NCBI GenBank assembly: GCA_009691245.1
Contig: SHUM01000019.1
Coordinates: forward strand, 1 to 55,760
Direction of reading: 5' to 3'
Source of the DNA: Acidobacteriota bacterium
GTDB taxonomy: Bacteria; Acidobacteriota; Terriglobia; 2-12-FULL-54-10
DNA length: 55,760 nt
Shown here: positions 38,233-46,792 of the stretch, in pieces
How the letters are laid out: each line of letters opens with the position of its first letter
Numbering within the stretch: position 1 is the stretch's first letter
Program-made: the position numbers and the translations under genes
Notes under the pieces: generated by a model
What the model was told of the DNA's origin: nothing
Database searches by the model: none
What the model saw: the letters and a program-made list of their open reading frames with translations, nothing else

Positions 38233-39393
38233 ATGAGAGATGCCGTGTTGCTGTTTCCCGAGCTCGAGCGCAAGACGCCTGAACCACGTTCCACCGGCGT
38301 ATGCCCGTCGCAGAAAATCGAGGAGTTCATCGCTTCGGAGATGATCCGGTCTGCGCAGCCCATCGTCCCCAAGCAGATTCAGCCGGCCAGTTTAGACCTG
38401 CGTCTGGGCCCAGTCGCTTACCGCGTGCAGGCCAGCTTCCTGCCTGGAAAGAATTCCACGGTCGCGGAAAAGATCCGCACGTTGGGCATGGGCGAGATTG
38501 ACCTGACTCGCGGCGCGGTCTTCGAGAAGCGCTGCGTCTATATCGTCACGCTCATGGAGGAATGGTTTCTGCCGGAGGATTGTGCAGGCAAGACCAATCC
38601 CAAAAGCACTACCGGGCGGCTCGATATCTTTACACGATTAATAACGGATTATGGAACAGAGTTCGAGCGCGTGCCTCCCGGCTATCGCGGCAAGCTCTAC
38701 GCGGAGGTGGTTCCGCGCACCTTCAGCGTGCGCTTGCAGGCTGGCATGAGTTTGAACCAGGTGAGATTTATTCGCGGCAATCCGGCGCCTCTCACAAAGG
38801 ACTTCGAGTTGGGTAAGCTGCATGAGGAAGACCCGCTGGCCTTCACGCCAGATAATCTTCCCGCGGACTCGCCGCGGCTGATTTCCATTGACCTTGCCGG
38901 GTTTGGGCCGGAACCGCAGGGCAAGGACGCTATCGTCGGATACAAAGCCAAGGACCACGCGCCGCTGGTGGATCTTTCACTCGTCGATCACTACAATCCG
39001 TCCGAGTTTTGGGAGCCCATCCACGCAACGCCGCGAATCATCCTGAACCCGGATGACTTCTACATTCTGGTGTCCAAGGAAAAAGTGCGGGTGCCGCCGG
39101 AGCTGGCGGCGGAGATGGTGGCGTTCGATCCGTCGATGGGCGAGTTCCGCATCCATTACGCGGGATTCTTCGATCCCGGATTCGGACACGACCTCCACGA
39201 AGGCCGCGGCACACGAGCGGTATTAGAAGTTCGCTCACACGAAGTTCCCTTCGTGCTGGATGACGGGCAGGTCGTCGCGCGACTCGAATACGAACGCCTC
39301 ACCGAGACTCCGTACAAAATCTACGGGCCCAAGATCGGCTCGTCCTACCAGTCCCAGGGCCTCTCTCTCAGCAAACAATTCAAGCGCTGGTAA
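38233..39393 (+). CDS. dcd: 2'-deoxycytidine 5'-triphosphate deaminase, two-domain form
   Basis: A 386-residue protein with two dUTPase-like folds, matching the long Dcd family found in alphaproteobacteria and others rather than the 190-residue E. coli type. The first domain shows QIQPASLDLRLG and a CAGKTNPKSTTGRLDIFTRLITDYG core, with RVPPGYRGKLYAEVVPRTFSV. The second repeats the plan with GEFRIHYAGFFDPGFGH and TRAVLEVRSHEVPFVLDDGQVVARLEYERL. It makes dUTP from dCTP for thymidylate supply. It is divergent from the RND genes. Confidence 0.87.
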   Translation: MRDAVLLFPELERKTPEPRSTGVCPSQKIEEFIASEMIRSAQPIVPKQIQPASLDLRLGPVAYRVQASFLPGKNSTVAEKIRTLGMGEIDLTRGAVFEKRCVYIVTLMEEWFLPEDCAGKTNPKSTTGRLDIFTRLITDYGTEFERVPPGYRGKLYAEVVPRTFSVRLQAGMSLNQVRFIRGNPAPLTKDFELGKLHEEDPLAFTPDNLPADSPRLISIDLAGFGPEPQGKDAIVGYKAKDHAPLVDLSLVDHYNPSEFWEPIHATPRIILNPDDFYILVSKEKVRVPPELAAEMVAFDPSMGEFRIHYAGFFDPGFGHDLHEGRGTRAVLEVRSHEVPFVLDDGQVVARLEYERLTETPYKIYGPKIGSSYQSQGLSLSKQFKRW

Positions 39394-39415
39394 GCCCACG
39401 CGATTCTCTGAAACC

Positions 39416-39607
39416 CTATTTTTTCTTGTCGGAGTTCAGCACGCCGGCTTTGGCGAAGTCGGTGGTGGCAACTTCAACGAAAGCAATCGTCACGTTGTCC
39501 GGTTGCGTGCCCATCTCCTGAACGATGGTTTCCGTGATGCGCTCAGCGACCTTGCGCTTCTGGTCCGTCGTGCGACCCGTGAGCATAGTGATCTGAATGT
39601 GTGGCAT
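39416..39607 (-). CDS. 4-oxalocrotonate tautomerase-like enzyme
   Basis: A 63-residue tautomerase-superfamily protein. After Met removal Pro1 is the catalytic base (MPHIQITMLTGRTTDQKR), and the helix QKRKVAERITETIVQEMG and strand NVTIAFVEVATTDFAKAG complete the small beta-alpha-beta unit. GGAGGAAG lies 3 bases before the ATG; the frame upstream of that is not supported. Substrate unknown. It converges with dcd, the two stops being 22 bases apart. Confidence 0.88.
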   Translation of the reverse strand: MPHIQITMLTGRTTDQKRKVAERITETIVQEMGTQPDNVTIAFVEVATTDFAKAGVLNSDKKK

Positions 39608-40046
39608 TAACTTCCTCCAAGAAGTTATGAAAGCGTCCAAGCGGCGCGAGTTGCCAAATATCTGACCATCGTCTTGGCAATCTCGCAAATAGCCCATCAA
39701 TTTAGCATAGTCCTGTCCAAAAAGTTGATTTAATCAACAAACTTTATTTTGTATTTAGGGCTTTACTATTTTCAATGGGTATGCAAGAGTGTATTCAACG
39801 GAGGATGTACTTCTTCTCCAAAGACGGTTTCAGAGGAGACTTTGGACAACTCGGAGGGGTTGAAGGACATCCAACAAATAACCACACATACTGACTAGAC
39901 TTGACCAAAAGCCATCCGCCCCGGATGGCGCGTCCATAGGGCCGAGAAAGCTAATCCAACCCACCCAAAGGGTTAGCGGACTCGGCCCGTTTTTTTGATA
40001 CGGGCAGTTCTCCACGGAATCGGCTGAACGGCTATACTCAAAGCAT
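39608..40046. other. Intergenic region with hairpins and small ORF
   Basis: About 440 bases of lower GC than the rest, between the tautomerase start (minus) and the receiver-like gene (plus). It contains the perfect inverted repeat GTTGATT/AATCAAC near 39724-39738, a possible 39-codon frame on the plus strand from ATG 39775 (ending in FGQLGGVEGHPTNNHTY) without clear support, a hairpin GCCATCCG/CGGATGGC at 39911-39928, and the terminator below. A small RNA or a leader is possible, and no known riboswitch is recognised. Confidence 0.45.
39939..39997 (+). terminator. Long hairpin with T tract
   Basis: GGGCCGAG (39939-39946) pairs with CTCGGCCC (39981-39988), and an inner GCTAA pairs with TTAGC. 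A run of eight T follows at 39990. It can terminate any plus-strand transcript from the preceding region, including the possible small ORF, but no gene on that strand clearly needs it. It could also be the end of a non-coding RNA. Confidence 0.7.
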
Positions 40047-40466
40047 ATGGACTGCATCGACACCAATATCGCCATGAAGTCTCCGGATGCCGCCAGCCAG
40101 CCGTGGCGTGTGATCGCGGCGGTAGCCGACTTGATGTTTACGGCCAAGATATTAGCGGCGGCGAAGCAGGCTGGTTGCCCTGTGCAGTTCATCCAGCACG
40201 AAGAAAAACTGATCAGCGCGGTGCCCGGCAGTTCGTGTCTGGTGATCGTCGATCTGAATCATCTGACGCTCGATGGTGTCCGCCTCATCTCACGCTTGAA
40301 GGCGGAGCCAGCCACGGCGAGCATTCCGGTGCTGGGCTATCTCTCCCACACGCAGATTGACCTCAAACGCGCCGCCGAGCAGGCCGGCTGCGATCTGGTG
40401 CTGCCGCGCTCCGTGTTTTCGCAAAACATCCACGAAATTCTCCGCCGCCAATCCTGCCACCTGTAA
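40047..40466 (+). CDS. Degenerate receiver-domain protein
   Basis: A 139-residue single-domain protein with the alternating strand-helix pattern of a CheY fold. D69 in SCLVIVDLNHLTLDG is at the phospho-acceptor position, followed by ISRLKAEPATASIPVLGYLS and AAEQAGCDLVLPRSVFSQNI. The acidic pair near the N-terminus is reduced to one aspartate (VIAAVADLMF), and the conserved lysine is replaced by arginine (PRS). Phosphorylation by the normal route is doubtful. The start is uncertain; an in-frame ATG nine codons later is equally good. Its function and partners are unknown. Confidence 0.6.
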   Translation: MDCIDTNIAMKSPDAASQPWRVIAAVADLMFTAKILAAAKQAGCPVQFIQHEEKLISAVPGSSCLVIVDLNHLTLDGVRLISRLKAEPATASIPVLGYLSHTQIDLKRAAEQAGCDLVLPRSVFSQNIHEILRRQSCHL

Positions 40467-40489
40467 ATGCATTGGTAATCGACGCCGTG

Positions 40490-40580
40490 GTAGCCACGGC
40501 ACGATTTTTGTGCCGTGGGCTTTTCGTCCCGGCGTACACCCTCGCCAAATCCCACGGCACCAACTGCGTGCCGTGGCTAC
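40490..40580. repeat. Nested inverted repeat, family C
   Basis: Outer arms GTAGCCACGGCAC (40490-40502) and GTGCCGTGGCTAC (40568-40580) enclose inner arms GTGCCGTGGG (40510-40519) and CCCACGGCAC (40551-40560). Each outer arm can also pair with its inner neighbour, so two separate hairpins or one long cruciform can form. The right outer arm contains the stop codon of the CobA-HemD gene (TAG at 40579-40577), and the left lies just after the receiver-like gene. Confidence 0.85.
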
Positions 40581-42181
40581 GCAGACACCGCACTTTGGAA
40601 GTGATCGAGGATGGCGCGCACCAGCGCGGGCACGGTGTGCTCGGCGGGCTCCATGGAGACGGCAAGGCCATGGTCGCGCAACGTCTGGCTGGTGATGGGG
40701 CCGATGGAGGCGATCTTCACACTGTCGAGATGCCGCCGCAGTTCGGCCTCGGGCAGCAGCTTGAAGAGATTATTCACGGCGGAGGAACTCGTGAACACCG
40801 CCAGCGTGGGCGCGTGCCGCTCGAAGATCACTTGAGCGCGCTGCGCCGAATCTTGCGGCAGCACTGAGCGATAGGCCTCCACCACATCCACACGTGCGCC
40901 GCGTGCGCGCAGTGCATCGGGCAGGACATCTCGCGCCACTCGCGCTCGGGGCATCAAAATGCGCTTGCCCTTCAATGGAACTCGTGCGAAGGACTTCACC
41001 ACGCCCTCTGCGACATACTCGTTCGGCACCTTGTCCACCTGCAGATGAAGCGTGCGCAACTCGTCCGCCGTGGCCGGGCCGATGGCGCACAGCTTCGCTC
41101 CAGTCAGCGCGCGGATATCCTGCCCTGCCTGCGCCAGTCGCTTCATGAACTGGCGCACGCCATTGGCGCTGGTGAAGACGAGCCAATCGTACTGCTTGAT
41201 TTTCTTGAGCGCGCCATCCAGCCCCGACCAATCTTCAGGGTCTTCTATGGCGATGGTGGGCAGTTCCAGAGTTTCGGCACCCAGGGCGCGCAGCGGTTGC
41301 ACCAGCTCGGCTGCCTGATTTCGCGGCCGTGTAATCAGAATCCGCTGGCCGAACAGCGGCTGCTTCTCGAACCACTGCAGCGTCTCCCTCATGCGCACCA
41401 CATCGCCGACAACGGTCAGCGCGGGAGGCTTCAATCCCGCCGCGTGAACTAGCTCGACGATGGTGGCCAGCGTGCCGGTGACTACCTGCTGCTCACCGCG
41501 CGTGCCCCAGCGAATCACGGCAACCGGTGTCGAAAACGAGCGGCCCGCGCGGATCAGATTTTCAGCGATCTGAGGAAGCGTCTTGACGCCCATGAAGAAC
41601 ACCAGCGTCGATGCCCCGTGCGCAATCTTCTCCCAATCAAGATGCGAGGCTTCTTCCTTCTCCGGGTCTTCGTGCCCGGTGAGGAAAAGTACGCTGGAGG
41701 CCAGTTGGCGATGCGTGAGCGGTATACCCGCATAGGCCGGCACGGCGTAGCCCGCGCTCACGCCGGGAACAATCTCGAAGGGGATGCCCGCGCGAGCCAC
41801 GAACTCAGCCTCTTCCCCGCCGCGACCAAAGATAAACGGGTCGCCCCCTTTCATCCGGCACACGACTTTGCCTTCGCGAGCCTTGGTCACCAGAAGCGAG
41901 TTGATCTCCGCCTGCTTCATGCGGTCATCGGCGTGCATGCCGACGTAGATGACCTCGGCATCGGGACGCGCCCACAGCAGCAGCTCTGGATTAGCCAGAT
42001 AATCGTGGATGATGACGTCGGCGCGGCACAAGATTTCGTGACCCTTGAGCGTCAGCAGACCGGGATCTCCCGGCCCCGCTCCAACCAGATACACCTTTGC
42101 CGCCAGAGACACCTTCGCCGCCAGGTGCACCTTCGCCGGTGGATACATCTTCGCCGGTAGTCTCGCTGCATCACGCTTCAT
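40577..42181 (-). CDS. Fused uroporphyrinogen-III C-methyltransferase / synthase (CobA-HemD)
   Basis: A 534-residue bifunctional protein of tetrapyrrole synthesis. The methyltransferase half starts at KVYLVGAGPGDPGLLTLKGHEIL and contains RMKGGDPFIFGRGGEEAEFV and AYAGIPLTHR, leading to precorrin-2 for sirohaem or cobalamin. The second half (about 275-534) is HemD, with GQRILITRPRNQAAELVQPLRALGAE and a FTSSSAVNNLFKLL motif. The first 30 residues are near-repeats of AAKVxL (PPAKVHLAAKVSLAAKVYL), from an imperfect DNA repeat around 42096-42160. The functional start could be at the last of these. The stop lies inside repeat C. Confidence 0.92.
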   Translation of the reverse strand: MKRDAARLPAKMYPPAKVHLAAKVSLAAKVYLVGAGPGDPGLLTLKGHEILCRADVIIHDYLANPELLLWARPDAEVIYVGMHADDRMKQAEINSLLVTKAREGKVVCRMKGGDPFIFGRGGEEAEFVARAGIPFEIVPGVSAGYAVPAYAGIPLTHRQLASSVLFLTGHEDPEKEEASHLDWEKIAHGASTLVFFMGVKTLPQIAENLIRAGRSFSTPVAVIRWGTRGEQQVVTGTLATIVELVHAAGLKPPALTVVGDVVRMRETLQWFEKQPLFGQRILITRPRNQAAELVQPLRALGAETLELPTIAIEDPEDWSGLDGALKKIKQYDWLVFTSANGVRQFMKRLAQAGQDIRALTGAKLCAIGPATADELRTLHLQVDKVPNEYVAEGVVKSFARVPLKGKRILMPRARVARDVLPDALRARGARVDVVEAYRSVLPQDSAQRAQVIFERHAPTLAVFTSSSAVNNLFKLLPEAELRRHLDSVKIASIGPITSQTLRDHGLAVSMEPAEHTVPALVRAILDHFQSAVSA

Positions 42182-42223
42182 AGTGCGATCTTACAACGAA
42201 GGTTTACTGAATTGTAATTGGGG

Positions 42224-42946
42224 TTAGAGCTTTGCCGCGTCTGATCCAGCGACTTCAATCCGACCTGGCAGAACTGTGAGGCTGTCAATGGAGTATGGCA
42301 GGGAAAACGGCTCATCCAGTTTAACGCTGGGAAAGCGCGGCGTCATGAAAATGCTCATCAATGCATCGATCAAAATCTGTGGCACGGGATAGCCATTCAA
42401 GGTAACCGCTTCGAGCTTGAACTCACCCTGCCCATTGGTGCCGGAGAGCTGGCCTTCCACCCGGAGAGCGTGCTGCCCGAACAGCAGGTATTGCCATACC
42501 AGCGGGACGGGCGTCGGCGCAGACTGTTTCAGCAAATCAAAGTCCAGTTGCGCGGTCCCTAAGACACGGCCGCTCTGAAACTCCACTTCGACGGCGGAGA
42601 CCCCATTCGGGTATGCACCGGCCAGGTCCAGCGCGAGTAAAGAGTTTGATTCCTGTTGAGACACATGGATGCGATCAGGAGAGACCGTCATCGATTCTAT
42701 ATTTCCCGGAATCCCCGGCTTTTGAAACGCTCCGCCCTGAATGCTCTTCAGCTTAGCGCGAGCAGAGTTGGCAGCCTCACGCGTTACACCATCGGCCGCC
42801 ATCAGCGCCGGAACATACAGGGCCAGCAGCATCGCAGCTTGCAGAATCCGGAGCAGCCGCAGGAGGGGAGCCGGCCTTGCGGGCGGTGTGCCCTGACCAT
42901 CATAAGCAAGCCGGCGGTTCATATCGTGAGTCATCATGTCATTCAC
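42224..42946 (-). CDS. Exported protein of unknown function, AsmA neighbour
   Basis: A 240-residue protein not assigned to a family. A hydrophobic segment at about 31-51 (LLRILQAAMLLALYVPALMAA) can be a signal peptide or anchor after a positively charged start. The rest is beta-rich with segments such as LLALDLAGAYPNGVSAVEVEFQSGRVLG and GQGEFKLEAVTLNGYPVPQILIDALMSIF. The C-terminal PFSLPYSIDSLTVLPGRIEVAG resembles the ends of lipid-binding DUF2993/LmeA-type proteins, but this is only a resemblance. It follows the AsmA gene by about 30 bases, which suggests a shared envelope role. Confidence 0.6.
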   Translation of the reverse strand: MNDMMTHDMNRRLAYDGQGTPPARPAPLLRLLRILQAAMLLALYVPALMAADGVTREAANSARAKLKSIQGGAFQKPGIPGNIESMTVSPDRIHVSQQESNSLLALDLAGAYPNGVSAVEVEFQSGRVLGTAQLDFDLLKQSAPTPVPLVWQYLLFGQHALRVEGQLSGTNGQGEFKLEAVTLNGYPVPQILIDALMSIFMTPRFPSVKLDEPFSLPYSIDSLTVLPGRIEVAGSDAAKL

Positions 42947-42977
42947 CTCAGTGGTTCAGCAGGCTAGGGCGAATTAC

Positions 42978-45872
42978 CTAACGGGTTTGTAGCGATGCAT
43001 TGCGATTCACTGGAATGGCCTCGACCAGCCGGAGATCGGAGAGTGCCCCGACCCACTGCTGCGCCAGCCCCTCTTTCCGGCCCTCGCTCAAACTCTCGAC
43101 CGTAAGATTGACGGCATGGTCAAAACCGATCGTGCCCGTGGCTCGGTACACATCGGCGACGCGCCGAACAGCGTCTCGGGACGCCGCTGTGGCCGCAAAT
43201 TCATTGATCTGAACTGACTGTTTGGCAATCTGGAAACTCGCTTTGAACTCCGCGAATTCAGCGGCCGCAGGCAATGCTTTGGCATCGGGAACAGGAGCGG
43301 GAGCAGTGGCGACAACGGAAACCGCGGATGGGGAAACCGCGGATGGGCCGCGTTGCAACGGCCAACGGCGCACCGTGATTTCCTTTCCACTCAACTCACC
43401 GGCCCCCTGCAACTCCCGCTGTACCTGCTCCCAGTTGTCACCTGAACCCTTCAACAACAGCTCTCCATTGAGATGACCGGCGAACTGTCCGCGCCATTCC
43501 GGAAAACGATCCGCTAACGCCTCGGCATTCACTCGCTGAAACTTCGTCGACAAATCAATTGCGAAGGGCGCATCGGACAGGCGAAACACCCCTTCGCCCT
43601 GCACTTCGCCGTCGGCAAGGCCTGCGCGAACCTGGCTCAGCGTTAGCGCGCCACCATCCCACTTCGCGCTTCCCGTTGCGTTCGTGAATTCCAGGCCGGC
43701 ATAGAGTATCCGTGCCGCTTTGAGTTTTCCTACGGCCGCCAGCGGCGGGAATGCGCGATGACTCACCGGTTTATTCCTGTTGAATAATGCGGAGAGCCAT
43801 GAACGCTCACTGGCTGGCAACGGCTTCGCGGCTGAATCAAGATGCAACTCATCCGTCTCCAGATTGAAGGTGATCGCAATGGGCGGAAGTGGGACGGGTT
43901 CGGAGAGCGAGACTGGAGCGGGCAATGAAAGGGTTGCGACGCCGCGTAAAGCAGTATCCCCGATTTTTCCAGCAAGTGAACGCATCTGCATGGTCCGGTT
44001 ACGGAACTGCACTCGCGCCGAGGTCAACTCCAGCGGAACTTCCAGCCGGGATACGCGCATCTGCGCGCCGTCTATATCAGCGCGTCCAGTTAACTTCACG
44101 GATGAATCGGCGGCATAGTTGATCTCCAGATTCAGCGCGGCGGAACCAGCCGTCATCGACAACCATGCGGCGCTCGGCTCGCCACGCAACTCACTTCTAA
44201 ACAGGGGAGCCCAGTGCAGCAGTTCGGTTAGGGCAATCTGATTGCCTCGCAGCGCAATGCTGCGAACCGGATCGAACAGGTTGCCGCGCGCGACGATCCG
44301 CAGCGGCCCTCCGGCGCCGAAATCCGCCGTCGCGGGGCCAGCCTCGAACTTTCCCTTCCCAAATCGTATAGGCACGGATCCCATGCGCACACGGGCGACG
44401 GGAGAAGCAGCGTCTTTCTCCGTTCCTGGCGCAGACGGCATCGCCACACTATCGGCGATGAGCCGCTGAAATTCCGCGTGCTCGATCAGCAGTTCCCCGC
44501 TCCACGTTTCGGGCAGCCCATGCATCTCGATACTGCCGCCAAGCATTCCCTTGATCTGTAAACTCGGGTCCAGCCCCAGGGAGAACTGTTCGGCGAGGGC
44601 GCTCAGCGCGGTCAGGGAGAGGTCGTTGAGCTGGGCGTCCAGCCGCAACAGTGGAATGGTGGAAAGCTGCTCGATCCGTCCTTCCACGCGAATCCGTCCC
44701 GCCTTCCGCGCACCGCCCTTTAGCGGCCCGCCGGAAATGGGGCCGGAAATGGGGAACGAAAGGTTCACAACCTGGAATGCGTCCTGCTGGAGATCGAGGA
44801 TGCCGGAAAATTCAGCGGGAATCTCTGTGGGCGTATGACGAGGTATCTTGTCCCAGCTATGCAGATCACTCATAACGGCACGGCCCATCACGCGCAGCAG
44901 CGAAGTAGTTCCTGCGACTTCGCCGGATACGTTGAGCGATCCGTGTACGCCCTGCTCCGATCCCGCCAGGACGCCGGCGACTTCGCCGAGCAACGCATCT
45001 TCGACGCGCCAACTCAGCTTCATGGGCACGCCCGCAGCCGTCAATCCAGCGCCCGCGAATGGACCAATTTGCCCTTCACCGCGAACAAGAAACGCGGGCA
45101 TTTGAGCGAAGGTGGAGCGGCTGGGAGTTGCCGAGAATTCAACCACCCAAGGCTCATTCGGTTTACGCGGGGCTCGCAAATCAAGATCCAGAGCGCCCAG
45201 GTACAGCGTCTTCTTGCGATTGTCCAACTTGATGTTCCAGCGGCCATCTACAATTCGGATATCAGGATAATTGGAGGAGTAATCAGGAATGCCGGGATCC
45301 GCGGCGTTCCCTTCGCCAACACCGGAGGCCGTCGCGTGCGCACCCGCCAGTGTGGAGAAATTCCATATCCCTCCATTCTCTGTGGCGGCACGAACCAGAT
45401 TGATGCTGGGCCGGACCAGCGTGATGCGGGAAAACTCGAAGCGACGACGCCAGATGGAGCGAACGGCCAGCCGCGCCTCCACCACTTCGATGCGGGCCAC
45501 CGGCTCGATCCCGAAGCGCGGATCGTCTGCAATCTCCACATTCTCGACTTCAAAGCCCAGTCCCAGGCTCACACCGGAATCCAATCCACCAACCAAATGC
45601 GGATGCACGTCGCCGACGCGCACCGGGCGACCCAGACTGATTGAGAGCGCGGCGGCAATTTCGTCCTGCAAATAATTCAGGCGCACCAGAATGGGAAGCA
45701 GCCATCCGGCCAGCAATAGCCCCACCACAAGGCCCACGACGCGACGCTTGAAGAAACGCCGATGCGGCCCCGGAGTAGCTAACTCCGGGGAGCCCGACCG
45801 CTCGATTTGTTCCTGATTTGTCACAAGAATCTCGTTTTCAAATCCGCGCCGCGACCGAAAGAGAGCGGTCAC
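42978..45872 (-). CDS. AsmA-family envelope protein
   Basis: A protein of up to 964 residues with a single N-terminal membrane segment (VVGLVVGLLLAGWLLPILV) and a long periplasmic region. Near the start LGRPVRVGDVHPHLVGG, FEVENVEIADDPRFG and RFEFSRITLVRPSINLVR are typical of AsmA/TamB/YhdP-like lipid transfer proteins. The C-terminal part (about 790-930: GLADGEVQGEGVFRLSD, FPEWRGQFAGHLNGELLLKG) has the AsmA_2 pattern. The first usable start is a GTG within the right side of a family A repeat; a later GTG at 45824 (LVTNQEQ) may be the real one. It follows signal peptidase I. Confidence 0.82.
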   Translation of the reverse strand: MTALFRSRRGFENEILVTNQEQIERSGSPELATPGPHRRFFKRRVVGLVVGLLLAGWLLPILVRLNYLQDEIAAALSISLGRPVRVGDVHPHLVGGLDSGVSLGLGFEVENVEIADDPRFGIEPVARIEVVEARLAVRSIWRRRFEFSRITLVRPSINLVRAATENGGIWNFSTLAGAHATASGVGEGNAADPGIPDYSSNYPDIRIVDGRWNIKLDNRKKTLYLGALDLDLRAPRKPNEPWVVEFSATPSRSTFAQMPAFLVRGEGQIGPFAGAGLTAAGVPMKLSWRVEDALLGEVAGVLAGSEQGVHGSLNVSGEVAGTTSLLRVMGRAVMSDLHSWDKIPRHTPTEIPAEFSGILDLQQDAFQVVNLSFPISGPISGGPLKGGARKAGRIRVEGRIEQLSTIPLLRLDAQLNDLSLTALSALAEQFSLGLDPSLQIKGMLGGSIEMHGLPETWSGELLIEHAEFQRLIADSVAMPSAPGTEKDAASPVARVRMGSVPIRFGKGKFEAGPATADFGAGGPLRIVARGNLFDPVRSIALRGNQIALTELLHWAPLFRSELRGEPSAAWLSMTAGSAALNLEINYAADSSVKLTGRADIDGAQMRVSRLEVPLELTSARVQFRNRTMQMRSLAGKIGDTALRGVATLSLPAPVSLSEPVPLPPIAITFNLETDELHLDSAAKPLPASERSWLSALFNRNKPVSHRAFPPLAAVGKLKAARILYAGLEFTNATGSAKWDGGALTLSQVRAGLADGEVQGEGVFRLSDAPFAIDLSTKFQRVNAEALADRFPEWRGQFAGHLNGELLLKGSGDNWEQVQRELQGAGELSGKEITVRRWPLQRGPSAVSPSAVSVVATAPAPVPDAKALPAAAEFAEFKASFQIAKQSVQINEFAATAASRDAVRRVADVYRATGTIGFDHAVNLTVESLSEGRKEGLAQQWVGALSDLRLVEAIPVNRNASLQTR

Positions 45873-45930
45873 TTTGAATGGTCACAGAGAGTCGGCGAAG
45901 GTTACCGCGCCCTTCGGTCACGGCTCTATC
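45845..45930. repeat. Inverted repeat, family A, overlapping AsmA start
   Basis: GCGCCGCGACCGAAAGAGAG on the left and CGCGCCCTTCGGTCACGGCTCT on the right (first 20 bases CGCGCCCTTCGGTCACGGCT) pair imperfectly. The left arm lies within the annotated first codons of the AsmA gene and the right arm ends just before the signal peptidase stop, so this copy sits exactly on the junction of two genes. Confidence 0.7.
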
Positions 45931-45937
45931 AGATCAA

Positions 45938-46792
45938 CTAACGAATGATATGGAACATGCGGGCCCAGCGCGTCTTTTGCGGGAAGTTCAATAGCACATG
46001 GACCACGCGCGTCAGATAATTCCCCGCTCCCGACTCGCGATACTCCTCGCTGGTGGACTCAAACGACCAATAAAGGATCAGTGGTTTGCCAACTATATTC
46101 TCGCGCGGCACAAACCCCCAGTAGCGGCTATCCGAACTCATGTCGCGATTGTCGCCCATGGCGAAGTACTTGCCTTCGGGCACCACGATCTCTCTGTCCT
46201 TAACGTAGTTGCGATACTCGTTCATCCAATCGGGAAATCCGGCGCCGGAGATGAAGTCGGGGAAGCTGTCGCGGAAATTGTTGTAGTCGTCGCTCTTGTG
46301 CACAGCGAAATCCTGCATCAACCTCTCGCCATTGCGGTAGACCTCTTTGTTCTCCAGCCGAATGCGGTCGCCCGGAATACCAATGACTCGCTTGACGAAA
46401 TAGGTAGTGGGGTCCAGCGGATAGCGGAACACGATGATCTGATCGCGCTCCACGTCCACGTAGGGCAGCAGCCAACTCCACATCCCGCCGGGACCGTAGC
46501 CTACCTTGTCCACCATCAGGTGGTCGCCGATTAAGAGCGAATTCTCCATCGAGGACGATGGAATCTTGAACGCTTGAATCAGAAACGTCGTCCCGAACAG
46601 CGCCAGGATCACCGTTACCACCAGCGATTCCAGGTACTCGCGCGCCGTGGACTTTCCTTCGCCATCGGGACCATGGGATGAAGCTGGTTCCGCCTGAACA
46701 GCATCCTGCTGCGGCTCCGTGTTCGCTATTTCGTTCTCATGTTCCTGATCGTTCGCCACTTGGTTACTCCGCCTCAGCGCAACTTTTTTCAC
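45938..46792 (-). CDS. lepB: Signal peptidase I
   Basis: A 284-residue membrane serine protease that removes signal peptides. Membrane anchor at about 56-74 (SLVVTVILALFGTTFLIQA). The nucleophile is Ser81 in PSSSMENSLLIGD, and the general base is Lys134 in YFVKRVIGIPGDRI. The late box GDNRDMSSDSRYWGFVPREN is complete. One anchor only, with a long, charged N-terminal cytoplasmic part (1-50). It overlaps rnc by 29 bases, the classic rnc-lepB pairing. Confidence 0.96.
   Translation of the reverse strand: MKKVALRRSNQVANDQEHENEIANTEPQQDAVQAEPASSHGPDGEGKSTAREYLESLVVTVILALFGTTFLIQAFKIPSSSMENSLLIGDHLMVDKVGYGPGGMWSWLLPYVDVERDQIIVFRYPLDPTTYFVKRVIGIPGDRIRLENKEVYRNGERLMQDFAVHKSDDYNNFRDSFPDFISGAGFPDWMNEYRNYVKDREIVVPEGKYFAMGDNRDMSSDSRYWGFVPRENIVGKPLILYWSFESTSEEYRESGAGNYLTRVVHVLLNFPQKTRWARMFHIIR

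Noticed and set aside
39901-39997. Cyclic-di-GMP or other known riboswitch
   Set aside because: The conserved core bases of the GEMM class are absent on both strands and the hairpin plus T tract alone fits a terminator.
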